Source of the DNA: Paraspadella gotoi
Taxonomy: Eukaryota > Chaetognatha
Length of the DNA: 64,000 bases
Reading direction: 5' to 3'
Assembly: GCA_051294375.1 (NCBI GenBank)
Contig: CM119266.1
Span: forward strand, 19,789,657 to 19,853,656
Shown here: positions 24,801 to 36,400 of the stretch, in pieces
Position numbering within the stretch: position 1 is the stretch's first letter
How the letters are laid out: the number at the start of each line of letters is the position of its first letter
Notes under the pieces: model-generated
The model's database searches: none
What the model was told of the DNA's origin: nothing
Seen by the model: only the letters and a program-made list of their open reading frames with translations
Made by a program: the position numbers and the translations under genes

Positions 24801-25325
24801 TAGGTAATGAACATATAGCATTTTTTTTCTTTGAGGAATTTGAATCTGTTCTCAGAATTTAACTTTTTTTAAAAATTTTGACATTATATAGTATTACAAA
24901 ATAAGCTGATTCGGCTAAAATAGCAGTAAAAAAACGAAAACTGAATATAGATTAGTATTCACTAAAAAGATAGAGTGAGAGAGTCTTGATTGAAAACTTA
25001 CAGGGACCTGATGGAGGCCTTAAACCGCCAAAGCCTTATTTCTTAAATGAATGGACAGTTTTTATATTGGTTGTACCAATTTCATTGTTTTTTAGAATTG
25101 TTAAATTTTAATTACAAACTTTCACTTCACCCTCATGGTCATTTGGCAATCTTCATGAATTATTATTATATCCGTGTTCGGTTAACATTTTCAATCTTCA
25201 ACCAGAGAAGTGCTTGGTCGCTGACGCCATTTCCTAAACAAGCCGCGGATGAGTCTAATTTTAGACTTTTAAAAAAGTTTCATGACGAGAATTTGAGAGA
25301 CCGAAAGGCCGACATCGAATTATAA
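16265..25325 (+). CDS. Calponin-homology plus filamin-repeat protein
   Basis: Probable actin-binding cytoskeletal protein related to filamins. Seventeen exons: 16265-16471, 16637-16745, 16886-17006, 17605-17725, 18118-18269, 18388-18564, 19347-19515, about 19748-20056, 20141-20472, 21228-21309, 21443-21514, 21586-21658, 21778-21881, 22164-22356, 22993-23249, 23447-24561 and 25211-25325, giving about 1,235 aa. Residues about 105-240 match the second CH domain of filamins (LLEWVNEKLN, SSSWTDGIRLC, LVDAIAPG, IIRAEDVG). Residues about 296-455 resemble an immunoglobulin-like filamin repeat (GLTGKASRFTVSF ... FVIEVQWNGKVVSGSPFKV) with an insertion. The rest is charged and Ser-rich with no recognised domain. 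No CH1 domain or further filamin repeats were seen, so it is far shorter than true filamins. The exon 8 start is uncertain. An alternative is termination at 24565 if the last intron is not used. Confidence 0.8.
17840..18117 (-). repeat. Palindrome-ended repeat copy abutting an exon
   Basis: Inverse orientation of the 22.4-kb copy. Its terminal part (GTCACTGCGGCGCAACACAC then CCGTTCTCGTT) runs into the ATAG acceptor of the CH-domain exon at 18118, so the repeat supplies the pyrimidine tract. Confidence 0.55.
18732..18777 (-). ncRNA. Hammerhead-ribozyme-like motif, best copy
   Basis: Minus-strand order: TTACA, CTGATGA, T, GAATAG-AATGA-CTATTC (six-pair stem II), GAAACATGTC, TGTAA. TTACA and TGTAA pair as stem I on both sides of the core. 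GTC is a valid cleavage triplet. Stem III (ACA/TGT) is palindromic with no loop, as in hammerheads that act as dimers. One extra base between CTGATGA and stem II leaves activity uncertain. Confidence 0.55.
18829..18884 (+). repeat. (GA)n microsatellite
   Basis: Uninterrupted GA run between the hammerhead-like core and the right arm of the 18.7-kb element. Confidence 0.85.
22370..22685 (+). repeat. Palindrome-ended dispersed repeat, longest copy
   Basis: Starts with AATGTGTTGCGCCACAGTGA and ends with the palindrome CCGCGAGTACTCGCGG followed by CGCTACTAAG. Lies in an intron of the CH/filamin gene. Related copies: about 4360-4530, 14928-14958 (end only), 17440-17560, 17840-18117, 43850-44050, 44305-44400, 50450-50810, 52385-52565, 55350-55520 and 57420-57545. 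Confidence 0.65.
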
Positions 25326-26521
25326 TCCGAATCTAAGGAGACGAGAGTAGATCCTCATGAAACCATGAAATAAAATTTCAAACCAGAAAAATAAAACCGT
25401 TTCTTTTAGCAAATCTTGATCTCCATAATCAGTCGAGTACTGAAACGAATAGAATTAATTGCAGTCTTTCAATTTATATCAATTTAACATAAATAAAACG
25501 TCTTCATAGGTTTTGTTATTGGTGCGAGCGGTATAAAAAAAAATTTTCGTCATAAATCTATTCTTTTTTTTGGGGGGGGGAATTTTTGAAACAACTTTCA
25601 TCCTTTTTTAAACTTTTTTAAAACTGTCAAAAAAACCTTGGATTTCTTCCACAAAATACTTCATAGGTCTCGTTACAGATCTAGCAACGATTAGGAAAAG
25701 CAACGTTTAATAAAATCCGACTTTATTTTATTGGTTAGTTTTGTAGTTACGAAATATAACTATAACTATGACCGTCAGCAAAGTAAGTACATAATAGCGC
25801 ATTGGGCAGTATCCCAGGTTTTTAGCCCTGATCGGAATTATTCTTGCGAAAGCGTGACGGGCTAGTTGAACCACCATCATAAGGCTACCCCCAGAAGTTC
25901 CGGAAAGCTAGGCAACTGACCGAAAAATTGTCCATGTCCATACCGTCAGTGTGGTATTATATTATTATATGTATCATTATATTATATTATATGGCGACCC
26001 CTTATTTTTACGGTCACTAACCTTTTGTTTTTTTTTTTAATTTTCTAGGAAAAACATCCCTAAAAAGAATGGTAACTACTGAAGCGACAAGGGCAAAGTG
26101 ACCGTGGGGACTGACCGGCGCGGAGAAAGAGGAGAGAGGAAGGGTTTAGAGAGAGAGACCGATCATAAATCGCCTCACTAACTAGCAATGTGGAAAATGT
26201 AGACGAGTTATAAAACGAAAAAATTGGCAGTTTCCCTTGAATTAGAAGAACGTTTGAAAAAATGATTACTCAGAATAAAGGGAGGTATTAAACGGTGCAA
26301 TAAATAATCAAGAAAGTTTTAAAACTTCACAATGATGTTAATTTCATGTAAGTTAGATTAGGACTGCCCCGTTTCTACTCTCATCTCTCTAATACTACTT
26401 ATTATGATTGTCCCAATCATATCTTCAGTTTCAATATTAAAAAACATACTTTGATACTATCAAAGGGCTAATTTTTTTATAGAATCAGAAAAAAATAATA
26501 AGTAGTAAACTCGAGCAGACT
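25326..26521. other. Intergenic, one SINE-like copy
   Basis: A tRNA-like element lies at about 25785-25960. Otherwise AT-rich, with no supported exon. Confidence 0.45.
25785..25960 (+). repeat. tRNA-derived SINE, family B
   Basis: Head TAATAGCGCATTGGGC followed by a degenerate B box (GGTTTTTAGCCC). The tail contains CTTCCGGAACTTC-type sequence shared in part with the copies at 32.4 and 37.5 kb. Confidence 0.45.
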
Positions 26522-28598
26522 ATGGCGCAATTAATTCCGGGGACGATATTCAAAACTCCGGGGTTCAGCAAACGCGAACTTCCTTACGGATTCGGCGTTT
26601 CTGCCGAGGAGATCATTCAAAAAAACTACAAGGACAACGCTAACCTGGGATTCGTCAGGCTTATGGTGAGAGGTTTTCTTCTAAAAAAGTAATTGTGAAA
26701 TAACATATTAGACAATAGACATATAAACACATATTTTAACAATAATAAGTATAGCTACGGGAAGATTACCTGCCATTCCCTGATGCGTGGGGGCTGCGGA
26801 CCATCAGTGACCGCCTGCTGTCACCCGTCCAGTTACATTTAAACCAGCCCGCTTAGTCATTGATACGAGGCTAGTTTATTACCTCGGCCTAGGGCTAGGC
26901 TTAACTTGGTTTAGCTTCCCCATCAATGAAGTAATACGTATAATATTCCGCCCTAGCATAAGATTACAAGGAGCTTACTGTTGTGAAGTTATATAATTTA
27001 TGTTATGTAATTTATTTATATACGTAATTATAAGTATTTTATACCTATGTAATTTGAGTTAAGATATAAATTTAATTTAAGATTTAATCTCCAGGACAGT
27101 CCCGCGTCGAGCGTCTACGACGCGAAGAATTCAACGACTTCCTTGCTTCTGCTGAATCAAAGGAAAGCCGAGATGGAGAAAGAGTGCAGACTGAGAGGTT
27201 GGTCTCCATGAACATTCGCCCTTTCCTTTTATTCAACTCAGTTTTTATTATACATTATCGTCATCAATTGGGGCCAGAGTGCCCCGTTTAATTCGAAATT
27301 CAGAATTAATTTTTTTGGGTCAATTTTATTTTCTTTGTTTGGGGTTATGGGGGTTTAAGATTAAGGATGGTTAGGGTTAAATTAAGATAAAATTTTAAAA
27401 TTAAGATTAAGTTTAGGTAATAAGAAATATGAGACGCTGTTAGAAATGTGAGTCGAAGAACAATCATATAGCTTCCCTTTTTTTCAGGGATGACGCCGCG
27501 GAGTGTGAAACCGGAATTGCCGATCTTGCGTCACGTGATTCCATCAACTGAGGGGGAAGAAGAGGAAGAGGACGAGGAGAAAAATGGGCGAGGAGGGGAA
27601 AGAAGGAAGCGAGACTTAGAAGTGGATTGGGTCTGGGTTTTAAAACTATATCCTGGTAAGTTCAAAAACAAGAACGGTCCTTCCATTGAGTTGCATCGCA
27701 GAAACTTTTTCATATATGTATTTAAGAGTGATCAAGTGATTACATAATTATAAAATTTATGTGTAACAACCATTCATTGGTCGATGACTTATCTGCAAAG
27801 TTTCAACTACAACAACCAAATTTTATGCCAAATATGAGTCATTTACTTTGTGATCACGTGACCGTAGTTTTGCATAGTTACGCGATTACATAAATATGAA
27901 CTATATGCAAGATGCACAACAATCATCAACAGACACTTTACTAGTCTGCCAACTTCCAAGTATTAATTAAAATAACTCAATATTTCATGAATTTTGTGGC
28001 ATTAAATTTTAGCGAATTGTCCCGCATTGACATTTGATCACGTGACTGCATTTTCATAGTTCACCAAACTACAAAAATATAAAACATCAGCATCGAATGT
28101 GCTCGTGGGAATACCACATACATTCGTATTAACCTTTCCACAGATCCAGACCGCCACTTTCGTCCACCGTCGACGCCTCAATTCCACAGCAATTGTTGGC
28201 CTCTGGAGTCCCGCCCAGCTTCGGTCGCGACTTCGGGGCGCTTCCTTCCTGCGAGCCCCGCCGCCGTCAGCGTCGACGAGGTCGACGTTCGCCCCCAAAC
28301 CGAGACCCGCGCCAAGTCGGCCTCTGGGCGCCGCGGCGCCGCCGGGTCGACCTCCTCCTCATCCTCCCGTCTTCCCTCCATATCGTCGGCATCGTCTTCC
28401 AGACGCGGGAAGTCGGCGCCGCCTCCGGAAACGCTGGCTCCGTCTCCGGCTTACCATCTGGAAGTCGCTTCGCTGATTTACGAGATGGGGCAAATGCAAC
28501 AACTGAGATCGATTCAAGACGAAAAGACGAAGATGCAGAGAAAAATCCCTAACTTGCGATTAGTGAATGGAGCACATCCGAAGAGTCCGAAACGATGA
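26522..28598 (+). CDS. Unrecognised 289-aa protein, four exons
   Basis: I do not recognise this family. Exons 26522-26665, 27095-27197, 27488-27655 and 28144-28598 join with phases 0, 1 and 1 and sum to 870 nt. The start ATG follows an upstream AT-rich stretch and opens MAQLIPGTIFKTPGFSKREL, then PYGFGVSAEEI. Exon 3 has an acidic Glu/Asp run followed by a basic cluster. Exon 4 is Ala/Ser/Arg/Pro-rich, apparently disordered, then ends in a short helical, charged segment (EVASLIYEMGQMQQLRSIQD) and a basic tail (HPKSPKR). There is no signal peptide or membrane segment. Exon 4 is markedly GC-rich compared with its surroundings. Splice sites are good (TCTCCAG, TTTTTTTTCAG, G|GTAAGT, TTTCCACAG). 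The N-terminal pattern resembles short ciliary or microtubule-associated proteins, but that is only an impression. Confidence 0.7.
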
Positions 28599-30464
28599 CG
28601 ATTCACAACGGACTCATTGGGAATACGATTGAAAGGACAAGATAATGGAGTCATTTAATCAGAGAATTTATGTACGATTATTATTTTATCAAGATTAGAT
28701 TTATGAATAATTCCTTCACAATCTGGCTCAAAGAATTTGAAAAACACTAAATATTTATGACATTTTTGAACTTTTTATCAGTTTTATGTTGTTTTTAAAA
28801 TTGTATTGAAACGATAGAATTTAATTTTTGGCAAATCTGCTCGACCTGGGATATACCATATATATACCATATACCAAAGAGGCATTCTTGGGGACAACTA
28901 TGGGAGCCTCATTAAAAGCGTTTTTAATGGCCTTAGCTTAGTTACCCCTAAATGCTTCCCCTAGAGGAATCTGTGGCACGTGGGTATTCCTGAATTCAGG
29001 CTGAAAGAAAGAAAATAAAATCGCAGGCGGAATCATTTGATGGAATTATTCAGAAATTCTAATGGTCGCTGAAAAAATATATCTCTCTATTTAAACTAGG
29101 CTCATTATTTGGAAGTATTTATTGGTTTTCTTTATAAATGTAAACCAAAGTTTTTCTCTCTTTCACTCTCTATCAAAATGAATGGCACATTGTACAATTA
29201 GGCAATTAAATTTTATTCGCATTTCTGATTTCAATAAATCTAATAATCTCATTTCGTTCCCTAATTTTTATTTCGACCACCTCCAATTGATGGATTCCAT
29301 ATTTAAGTGGTGGGATTCCACAGAGGAGTAATGGCTGAAAATAAAATAATTACAATCGTTACCTGTAGCGACTTTATGGGTACCGGAGAATCAACCCTCG
29401 GATCGCCGCCTGCAACGCAGGATCTGCGTCAATATGCTACATCATCTTTGGATTAAAAGCCAGTCTTTGGATAAATAATATTATAATAAATAATATTAAA
29501 TATTGTTTATTAGTTGATAAGTTGATTCGATCAAGAGATTGAAAAACAAAGTCTTAATTAATCAGACTTAAGGTCAGGTTCAATCAGTCAAAATATCTTG
29601 TCATTTGAAGTTGACCAAATGAAAAGTAGAGAGGCGTAGCAAATTATTTTTTTTAAAGGAATATTTTCAATCTCATATAACGAACATAATTTAGTCGATT
29701 GTTTTTGTTTTTTTAATCGGAAATTATATTGGGATTTTATCGGATGGGTCGCTGGCAGCCAAAACGAAGCGAATGATGACAAAAGATCATTGCTTTTCCA
29801 AACGTTTTTTCTATAGAAATATCATATTCTACAGTCAAGTAACAAACGACGTTATAGAACATTGTTAAAAACATTCCTACCAACGGTTGTACTCGATTGG
29901 GCGTCATTAGAAACGGATGTTACAAGCGAATATATCAAGCGTTATATCTTAATATTTTAATAGGAAAATTGAAACCGTAATAGTTTTAATAAATATAGAA
30001 AACAACAACTTCGACCGAAAACGGTTGACAAACAAGAACGCTTCAAAGATGCACGCAACAAAAATAGTATTTAGAAAGTTTGACATTGTGGAGGACGGTC
30101 GAGGACAACTTTTTTTATATTACATATTAGTCCACTGATTCTTTTTATCACTCCTCTGTGATACTCACGCTTTTCATTACTGAATACAAATTCATTTCTT
30201 TCCTTGTTCATATCGTTAACTCCACAATTTGTTTTCGCGTCTCCTCGATGATAAAATAGATTAATTTTTTTTTTGCAATACCATTTTGTAGTTTTGAATA
30301 AGAATAAACCGAAAAAAAAATTCAGAATTCGACTCATGAAATTATCGAAAAAAGTATTTCTAGTCAATTAACGAGAAGCAAAACCATAACCTCGCATTTT
30401 GACTGGAGACGCTCTTTGATGTTTACACGCCTGTCTGTTTTTGAAAAAAATAAATATTTTCCCA
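28599..30464. other. Intergenic, one tRNA-like element
   Basis: AT-rich, with a tRNA-like repeat on the minus strand at about 29355-29455. No supported gene. Confidence 0.45.
29355..29455 (-). repeat. tRNA-like SINE head
   Basis: On the minus strand: TAGCATATTGACGCAG, a CCTGC/GCAGG stem, then GGGTTGATTCTCCGG as B box. It lacks a complete tRNA cloverleaf, so I call it a SINE head, not a tRNA gene. Confidence 0.4.
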
Positions 30465-33400
30465 ATGGGCAAAGGCAACACAGCAAAAGGCGGACAGTCC
30501 ACTACTAAAAAAGCCTTAATAAAAGGTGTTCCGCCTGGAATCAAGGTTACTACGAAAAACGCCAGGTAAAAATCAATGATTTAAAAAAAAAAATGTTGAA
30601 ATGATTCCGCGAGAGATCCGTTCCAGTGGATTGCTAACTACGATTCCTGAGCATGGCGGCTCATCTGGAGGACGAGGATCTTCGGGGCGTCCTCAAGGGG
30701 AAGAACTCCTCAAGGATCCTATGGCGGCTTTATTTGGAACTGTCACTGTTCAGGTAGAAGGATATGTATTACTTATTCGGACACCAGTTCTTCGGTTATT
30801 TGACAAGAGGTAAAGAAAAAATACGGCGAGAAAAGAAAAAAGAAAAAGCTATGAAGAAAATATTAGTATGACAGTATCTATAATAAATAATAATAAATAA
30901 ATATGATAAAAAAATATTAAATACATATATTGATATAAATAGTATGATAATGATGTAGTAGGAGGTCCAGCTCTTCAGGGACTAACTTCAACTGCTTTCA
31001 GAACAAAAACGGTTTATGATAAAAGAACAAAGAGGAATATATATATAATATATAATAATATATATGTATATATATCTGAAAACTGGACTAATTTTTTTAT
31101 CGATCGATGTCAAAAATGTCTGAAAAATGAAATGGCAACTCCTGCAATTTATATTTTTTGAATAACAAGTCATAATTTTTTGCGCCGTTCCTTTACAAAT
31201 TTTTGGGAAGTTTTAACGAAACTCAAGATTTAGGATGATTAGTAATCATTGATTACTCATGCATGACTTTTGACCGCGCAGTTTTTCTGGCTGCAATTCC
31301 TTTGATAAATGAAATTGATGATGAATGGATGATAAATGAACAAGAAAGAACATGAATGACATAATGAGTATGATTAAATAAAAAAATAAAAAAAATATCC
31401 ATCTATCCATTCAGTTAATCAGAACAAATTTCTGATTAAATCAATAAAAAAAATCATTCGATCGACCGATCAGTCAATCAATTAATAACCGCTAAATTAA
31501 ATCCAGCATCGTTTGTTATAAAATATTCAGTTAAATGAGAAGAGGTCCAACGGGGTCTATAAAAGCAAAGAAATATAATGATAGAAATTATAATTTTGTG
31601 GTCGAGCCGTCTCAATAAAAACAATATAGCCCCCAATTTTAGCGATCTTTTTTTTTTGCAGGAACCCGAAGAAGTCATCGTTCACAAAGTAAAGAAAGCT
31701 AAAAAACCGAAATTAACGAAAGAGGAAAAGGGTAAGGAAAAGTAAGAAAGGAGGGGGCGTCATTCTTAGTCTTTACGATGGCCCTTTTGCCCGTTTCGAT
31801 GCAGAGTTTTTAAAGCTGGAGCACTCGACGAACTCCTTCATGAACTCTGGCGAGTCCTACAACACCTTCATCGAAAGGATCGACAATTGGCTCCTCAAAA
31901 ATTACCGTCGCGTCGTCAAACTCTTTACGGAGTACGATATCGACGGCGATGGAGAACTTTCTTACGAAGGTCGGCTTAATACCTTAGTGAGATATCGTGG
32001 CAATATGAATAATTAACATAACATTTTTTTTTTCGGCCCCTTCGAAGTCCTAGTCGACGAGCAAATTGATTTATGAAATTTGCCAGAACTTTTAATCTTA
32101 ATAAATTTATGATTAGAATTATTTGAATTTATAAAGTAAAATATTCATTATGAAGAATTTACTTTACAAAGTCGTATAGCATAATCGCTCAAATAGACTA
32201 TCGTTCAATTCCTGAGAGGTTAAAATTGCATCGACAGACGGTCACCAAACGAAAAAAAAAAAATCTCTGTTCCGCCCAATATTTAAACGGAATCTGTCAC
32301 TATGAACAGACTTCAACTTTGATTGAAGGATTGAAGTGACCGAAAGGAGAGACCGTCCGTGCAAAGTGGGTCAGGGACATTTTTTCCGTCAGTTGCCCTG
32401 CTTTCCGGAACTCCTGATACGGCGGTAGGTATGATGACGGTGGTTTTACCAACCCGAAGGACTGTTCCAACCAGGGGTATAAGCCGGGAACATTGGGTTC
32501 GGAGCTGAAGGGTGAGCCCAGTGCGCTATTACGGCGGTGATGGAAGGAACAGTCGGATCCAACTACATCGCTACTGGATGACCCGAGGCACAGATAAATT
32601 TTAAAGCTAATTTAAAAGAATTGAAAATGAAATTCCCAGAATTTCTTTTTTTTAACGTTGTTTTTTAACGTTTTTTTAACGTCGTTGGCATGCTTGACTT
32701 AAAAATTATTCGTCATACTATTGTTTAATTAGAAAACCCAGAAACTTTGTTTGGTAGCAATTTTGTAGAATTAATGTCTTCGTATTTTAATTTTTTACCT
32801 CAGAATTTAAACTTGGCATGGCCGACGTCGGAGCTCCCTGCAACCAAATAGAACTTCACGCTCTCTGCAAGCTCATTGACGCAGACGGTGATGGTACCAT
32901 TGACATTAGTGAATTTCAGGTACAATTAAGTAATATTCTCTCGTATCAATTGCCAATAATTGTTCCAATTTGAAAAAAAAAATTCTTAAACAAGATAAAA
33001 TAAAATAAAAATATATTGGTTGTACCAATTTCATAATATAATTTTATATTGGTTGTACCAATTTCATAAAATTCAGCTCCTTGTATTTTGATGCTAGTGC
33101 GGAGTACAATATAGTATTCCCCGATCTAATACTTAAGGGAGTGGTGTTTTCATACAATTGAAACATTCTTTGAAATATTATACCACTTCATTGATAGGGA
33201 AGCCAGGTTCACTGGGAGTGAATAAATGAGACTGTGAAAGAGTTTTGATTGAAAGCTTGCAGAAACCTGCTATGTTATTATCTTGTAAGTGTGATGGAGG
33301 CCTTAAACCACCAAAGCCTGTCCAAAGTCAGGGACAAGATAGCTTATTTATTAAATGAATGGATAATTTTTATATTGGTTGTTCCAATTTCATAATTTTT

Positions 33401-36400
33401 TTTATAGAACAAATGCAAAATTACTCGGGGTACGAGAAAAGAAGACGGATTTTAATTATTATATTTTTGTTTCTAAACTGTTTAAATAATGAAACATGAT
33501 TTTTATTTTTTCCATTTAAACTCATTTACACTGGGACGATTCCATCGAAACTTAATTACTTGCTCAATCACACCCTTTTCCCCACAGACAGACGGACATG
33601 CATTATTTTTTATCAATAATTTATTATAAATCAATTTTCTGAAATGATCCTAATGATTTTCCGACAAGATTTTGGGTTGGGACACTCACTATCCTCTCGC
33701 TACCATCTGTCATCTATCAGTGTTTTAATCTTTTTACCTTATTAATTTACTAATTTCTAATTAATTTTTTGCCATTGGTTTTACCGTCTGTTTGCATTTT
33801 GTACTTTGCGTATCTTTTCTTTTTGCAAGTATGTAATAAAAAAATCTATCATTAAAGAAATAGACTGTCTGAGTCTACGGGGCTCAGGGTATAGCGGTAT
33901 TGTGGTATTGGGGGTATTGCTGCAACAGTGCAACTCTATCTCTCTTTCTCTTTCATTTTTTTTCGCTCAAAGTTAAAAAAGATTTAATATATAAAAAGTT
34001 TAATACCATTATGACATTTAACACATTTTTTTTTTCAAATTGAAACTCTAAATGACATTTGGTACAGACAAGAAAAAAAATAAAGGCGTAGGTACTAAAC
34101 GGGGCACCGTGATTGCATCGTAATGGTAAAATAAATATTATGAATATTGAATAAGCAACAAGATCTCGAGTTCGATAAAAATAACAAGTTTGAGCTAACA
34201 ATGCCGGATCTTCCCGAGATAATTTAGCGGCAAGAAGCTAGTGAATCAGATAGATAAATCTTACATTATCTTTTTATTCGGTTAATCTATGAAAATAGCA
34301 AAATTACTAAAGTTAAATTACTAAAGTTTTTTCTCATTTTAAATTTTTAAATTTTTTTTGTTCGTTAGGTTGTATAAAGTTAAAATAGTTTCTATATTTG
34401 GTTGCTGTATGAATTTTGTTGTTGTGGTGCAAATATACTTTATAGTAATTCATTGATGCGATGATGGTCAATCATTGATGCAATGATAATATTATTATAT
34501 ATTATTATTTATTCCATGATGTTTATCAATTAAAGCGATGAAAGTAATTCAATGATTGGATGATAGTCATTCATTGATAAGATGATAGTCATTTATTGAT
34601 AAGATTATAGTCATTCATTAATTCGATGATAGTCATGCATAGAATTAGAAGCGATCACAATCCTTCATTAATGCGATGATAAAGATTTATGGTTATGATA
34701 AAGATTTTTCGATGCAATTTTAAGGATTTATTAATGAAACGATGAAGATCTATCTCAAGTTATTCGATCATTGATGTGTTGATAATCGATCTTAAATGAT
34801 ATGATCAACCCCCCAATCAATCATTTTATCTGAGTAAGAGAGACTTTAAAATTAAAAAAAGTTCAAGTAAATATGACCTTGTTTTTTTTCATTTCAACTC
34901 TTTTCTACTCGCACACTTTCTAACCCGCACTCAAAATTTTGTCTCAAGCCATCCATCCAATCATAAATAATTGGAATTATTAATAAATAACAATAAAACA
35001 ATTCAAGTAAATAGGACTTCTGTGTTTCCTTTTAAACTCTTCACCTTGCACGATTCCATCAAAACTTTATATCCAGATTATTCACATACTGTCTTACACA
35101 TATACAAAATTTTATTTCAATACCATAACGAGCAATTGGAGTTTAAAGCTAAGGAGGGACGGACTTACCGACAGACCGATGGACTCATGGACCGACCGAC
35201 CGACTTAATTTTTTTGGCATAATTTATTTGATATGCTAAAATGATTTTAAGTGACTGACCGACCCAACTATAGGGGGCGACCGATAAACTGACAAAGTGA
35301 ATTATAGAGCCTGAATCTGCGATAAGCAGATCCGGCTAAAAATAATTTTGCCAATACGATAATATCATTTACTAAATGATTTAGGAGTTTTGTGTTTAGT
35401 CTCAATGTTTTTGGACTCTTGAATGATGATCTATATTATTTGGTTTCGTATCTCATTGTCTTTTTGTTTTTTCAGCGCGAGTTTGAGGTCAGTAACTCGT
35501 TCATGTTTAGGATCCACCAGAAACTCTTAAAGCTTGAAGTAAATAAAAATGCTTTTATTGAATATTGAAAACTTTAAACTTTAATGCGCCTGTAATTGAA
35601 AAATAAAATTTTGTTCTTTTATACAATTAAAACATTATACATTATACAACTTCATTGATGGGGAGGCCAGGAACTCTATGAGTAAATAAACTAGACTTTG
35701 CGAGAGTCTTGATTGAAAGCTTGAAATCTTGTAAGAGTATTTAAAATTTAAAATTCATAAAAATATTTTTCAAATATTTTTGACAAATTGTTAAATATTT
35801 AAATGCTTCAGTGTGCCAATACAATATAAAAAGTATTGAAGAGACAGTAATTATTGATAAGTGTTAATGACAGAACCGTTCAATATAAGCAGTCCCTGAG
35901 CTTCGGATCAGGATGTAACACCATGTTACAGGCGGGTTAAGCGCCCCGTCCCTCTTAACTGCTAGGCGGCCACCGGGTTAGAACCCCAGACCTTTGGGTT
36001 GGGAGGCGAATGACTTGCCTCCGGCACCAATGGCCGCTGATGAACGGTTGGTGGATTTTAGTCCACCATAGTATGTAGGATTAATCGTAGGAGTAGTAGA
36101 CATCGATTTCGCTATGTAAGGAAAAAAGAATTGATTACAATTCAGTCACGCTTTATTGTAAGAGTAAATGAAAGCCTTATCCCACCATAGCAGCTTATTT
36201 ATAAAATAAATGGATAATTTTTATAATAGTTGTACCAATTTCATATTGATTGTACGAATTTCATTGCAAAATATAAATGATTTAGGTTATTTGAATTTCG
36301 GGGTCTAGTCTAAGTTAAATTTAAAATATGACTACTATCACCCAGCTGCAGCGAAGGGTGAGTCATTGATGAACGTCAGATCAAGTTTACATAACATAAA

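Noticed and set aside
28038-28552. ORFs of 67-125 aa on both strands at 28.2 kb
   Set aside because: They are shadows of GC-rich exon 4 of the 26.5-28.6 kb gene, whose frame is fixed by phase.
29355-29455. A tRNA gene on the minus strand
   Set aside because: B box and one stem are present, but no complete acceptor and anticodon arms; a SINE head fits better.
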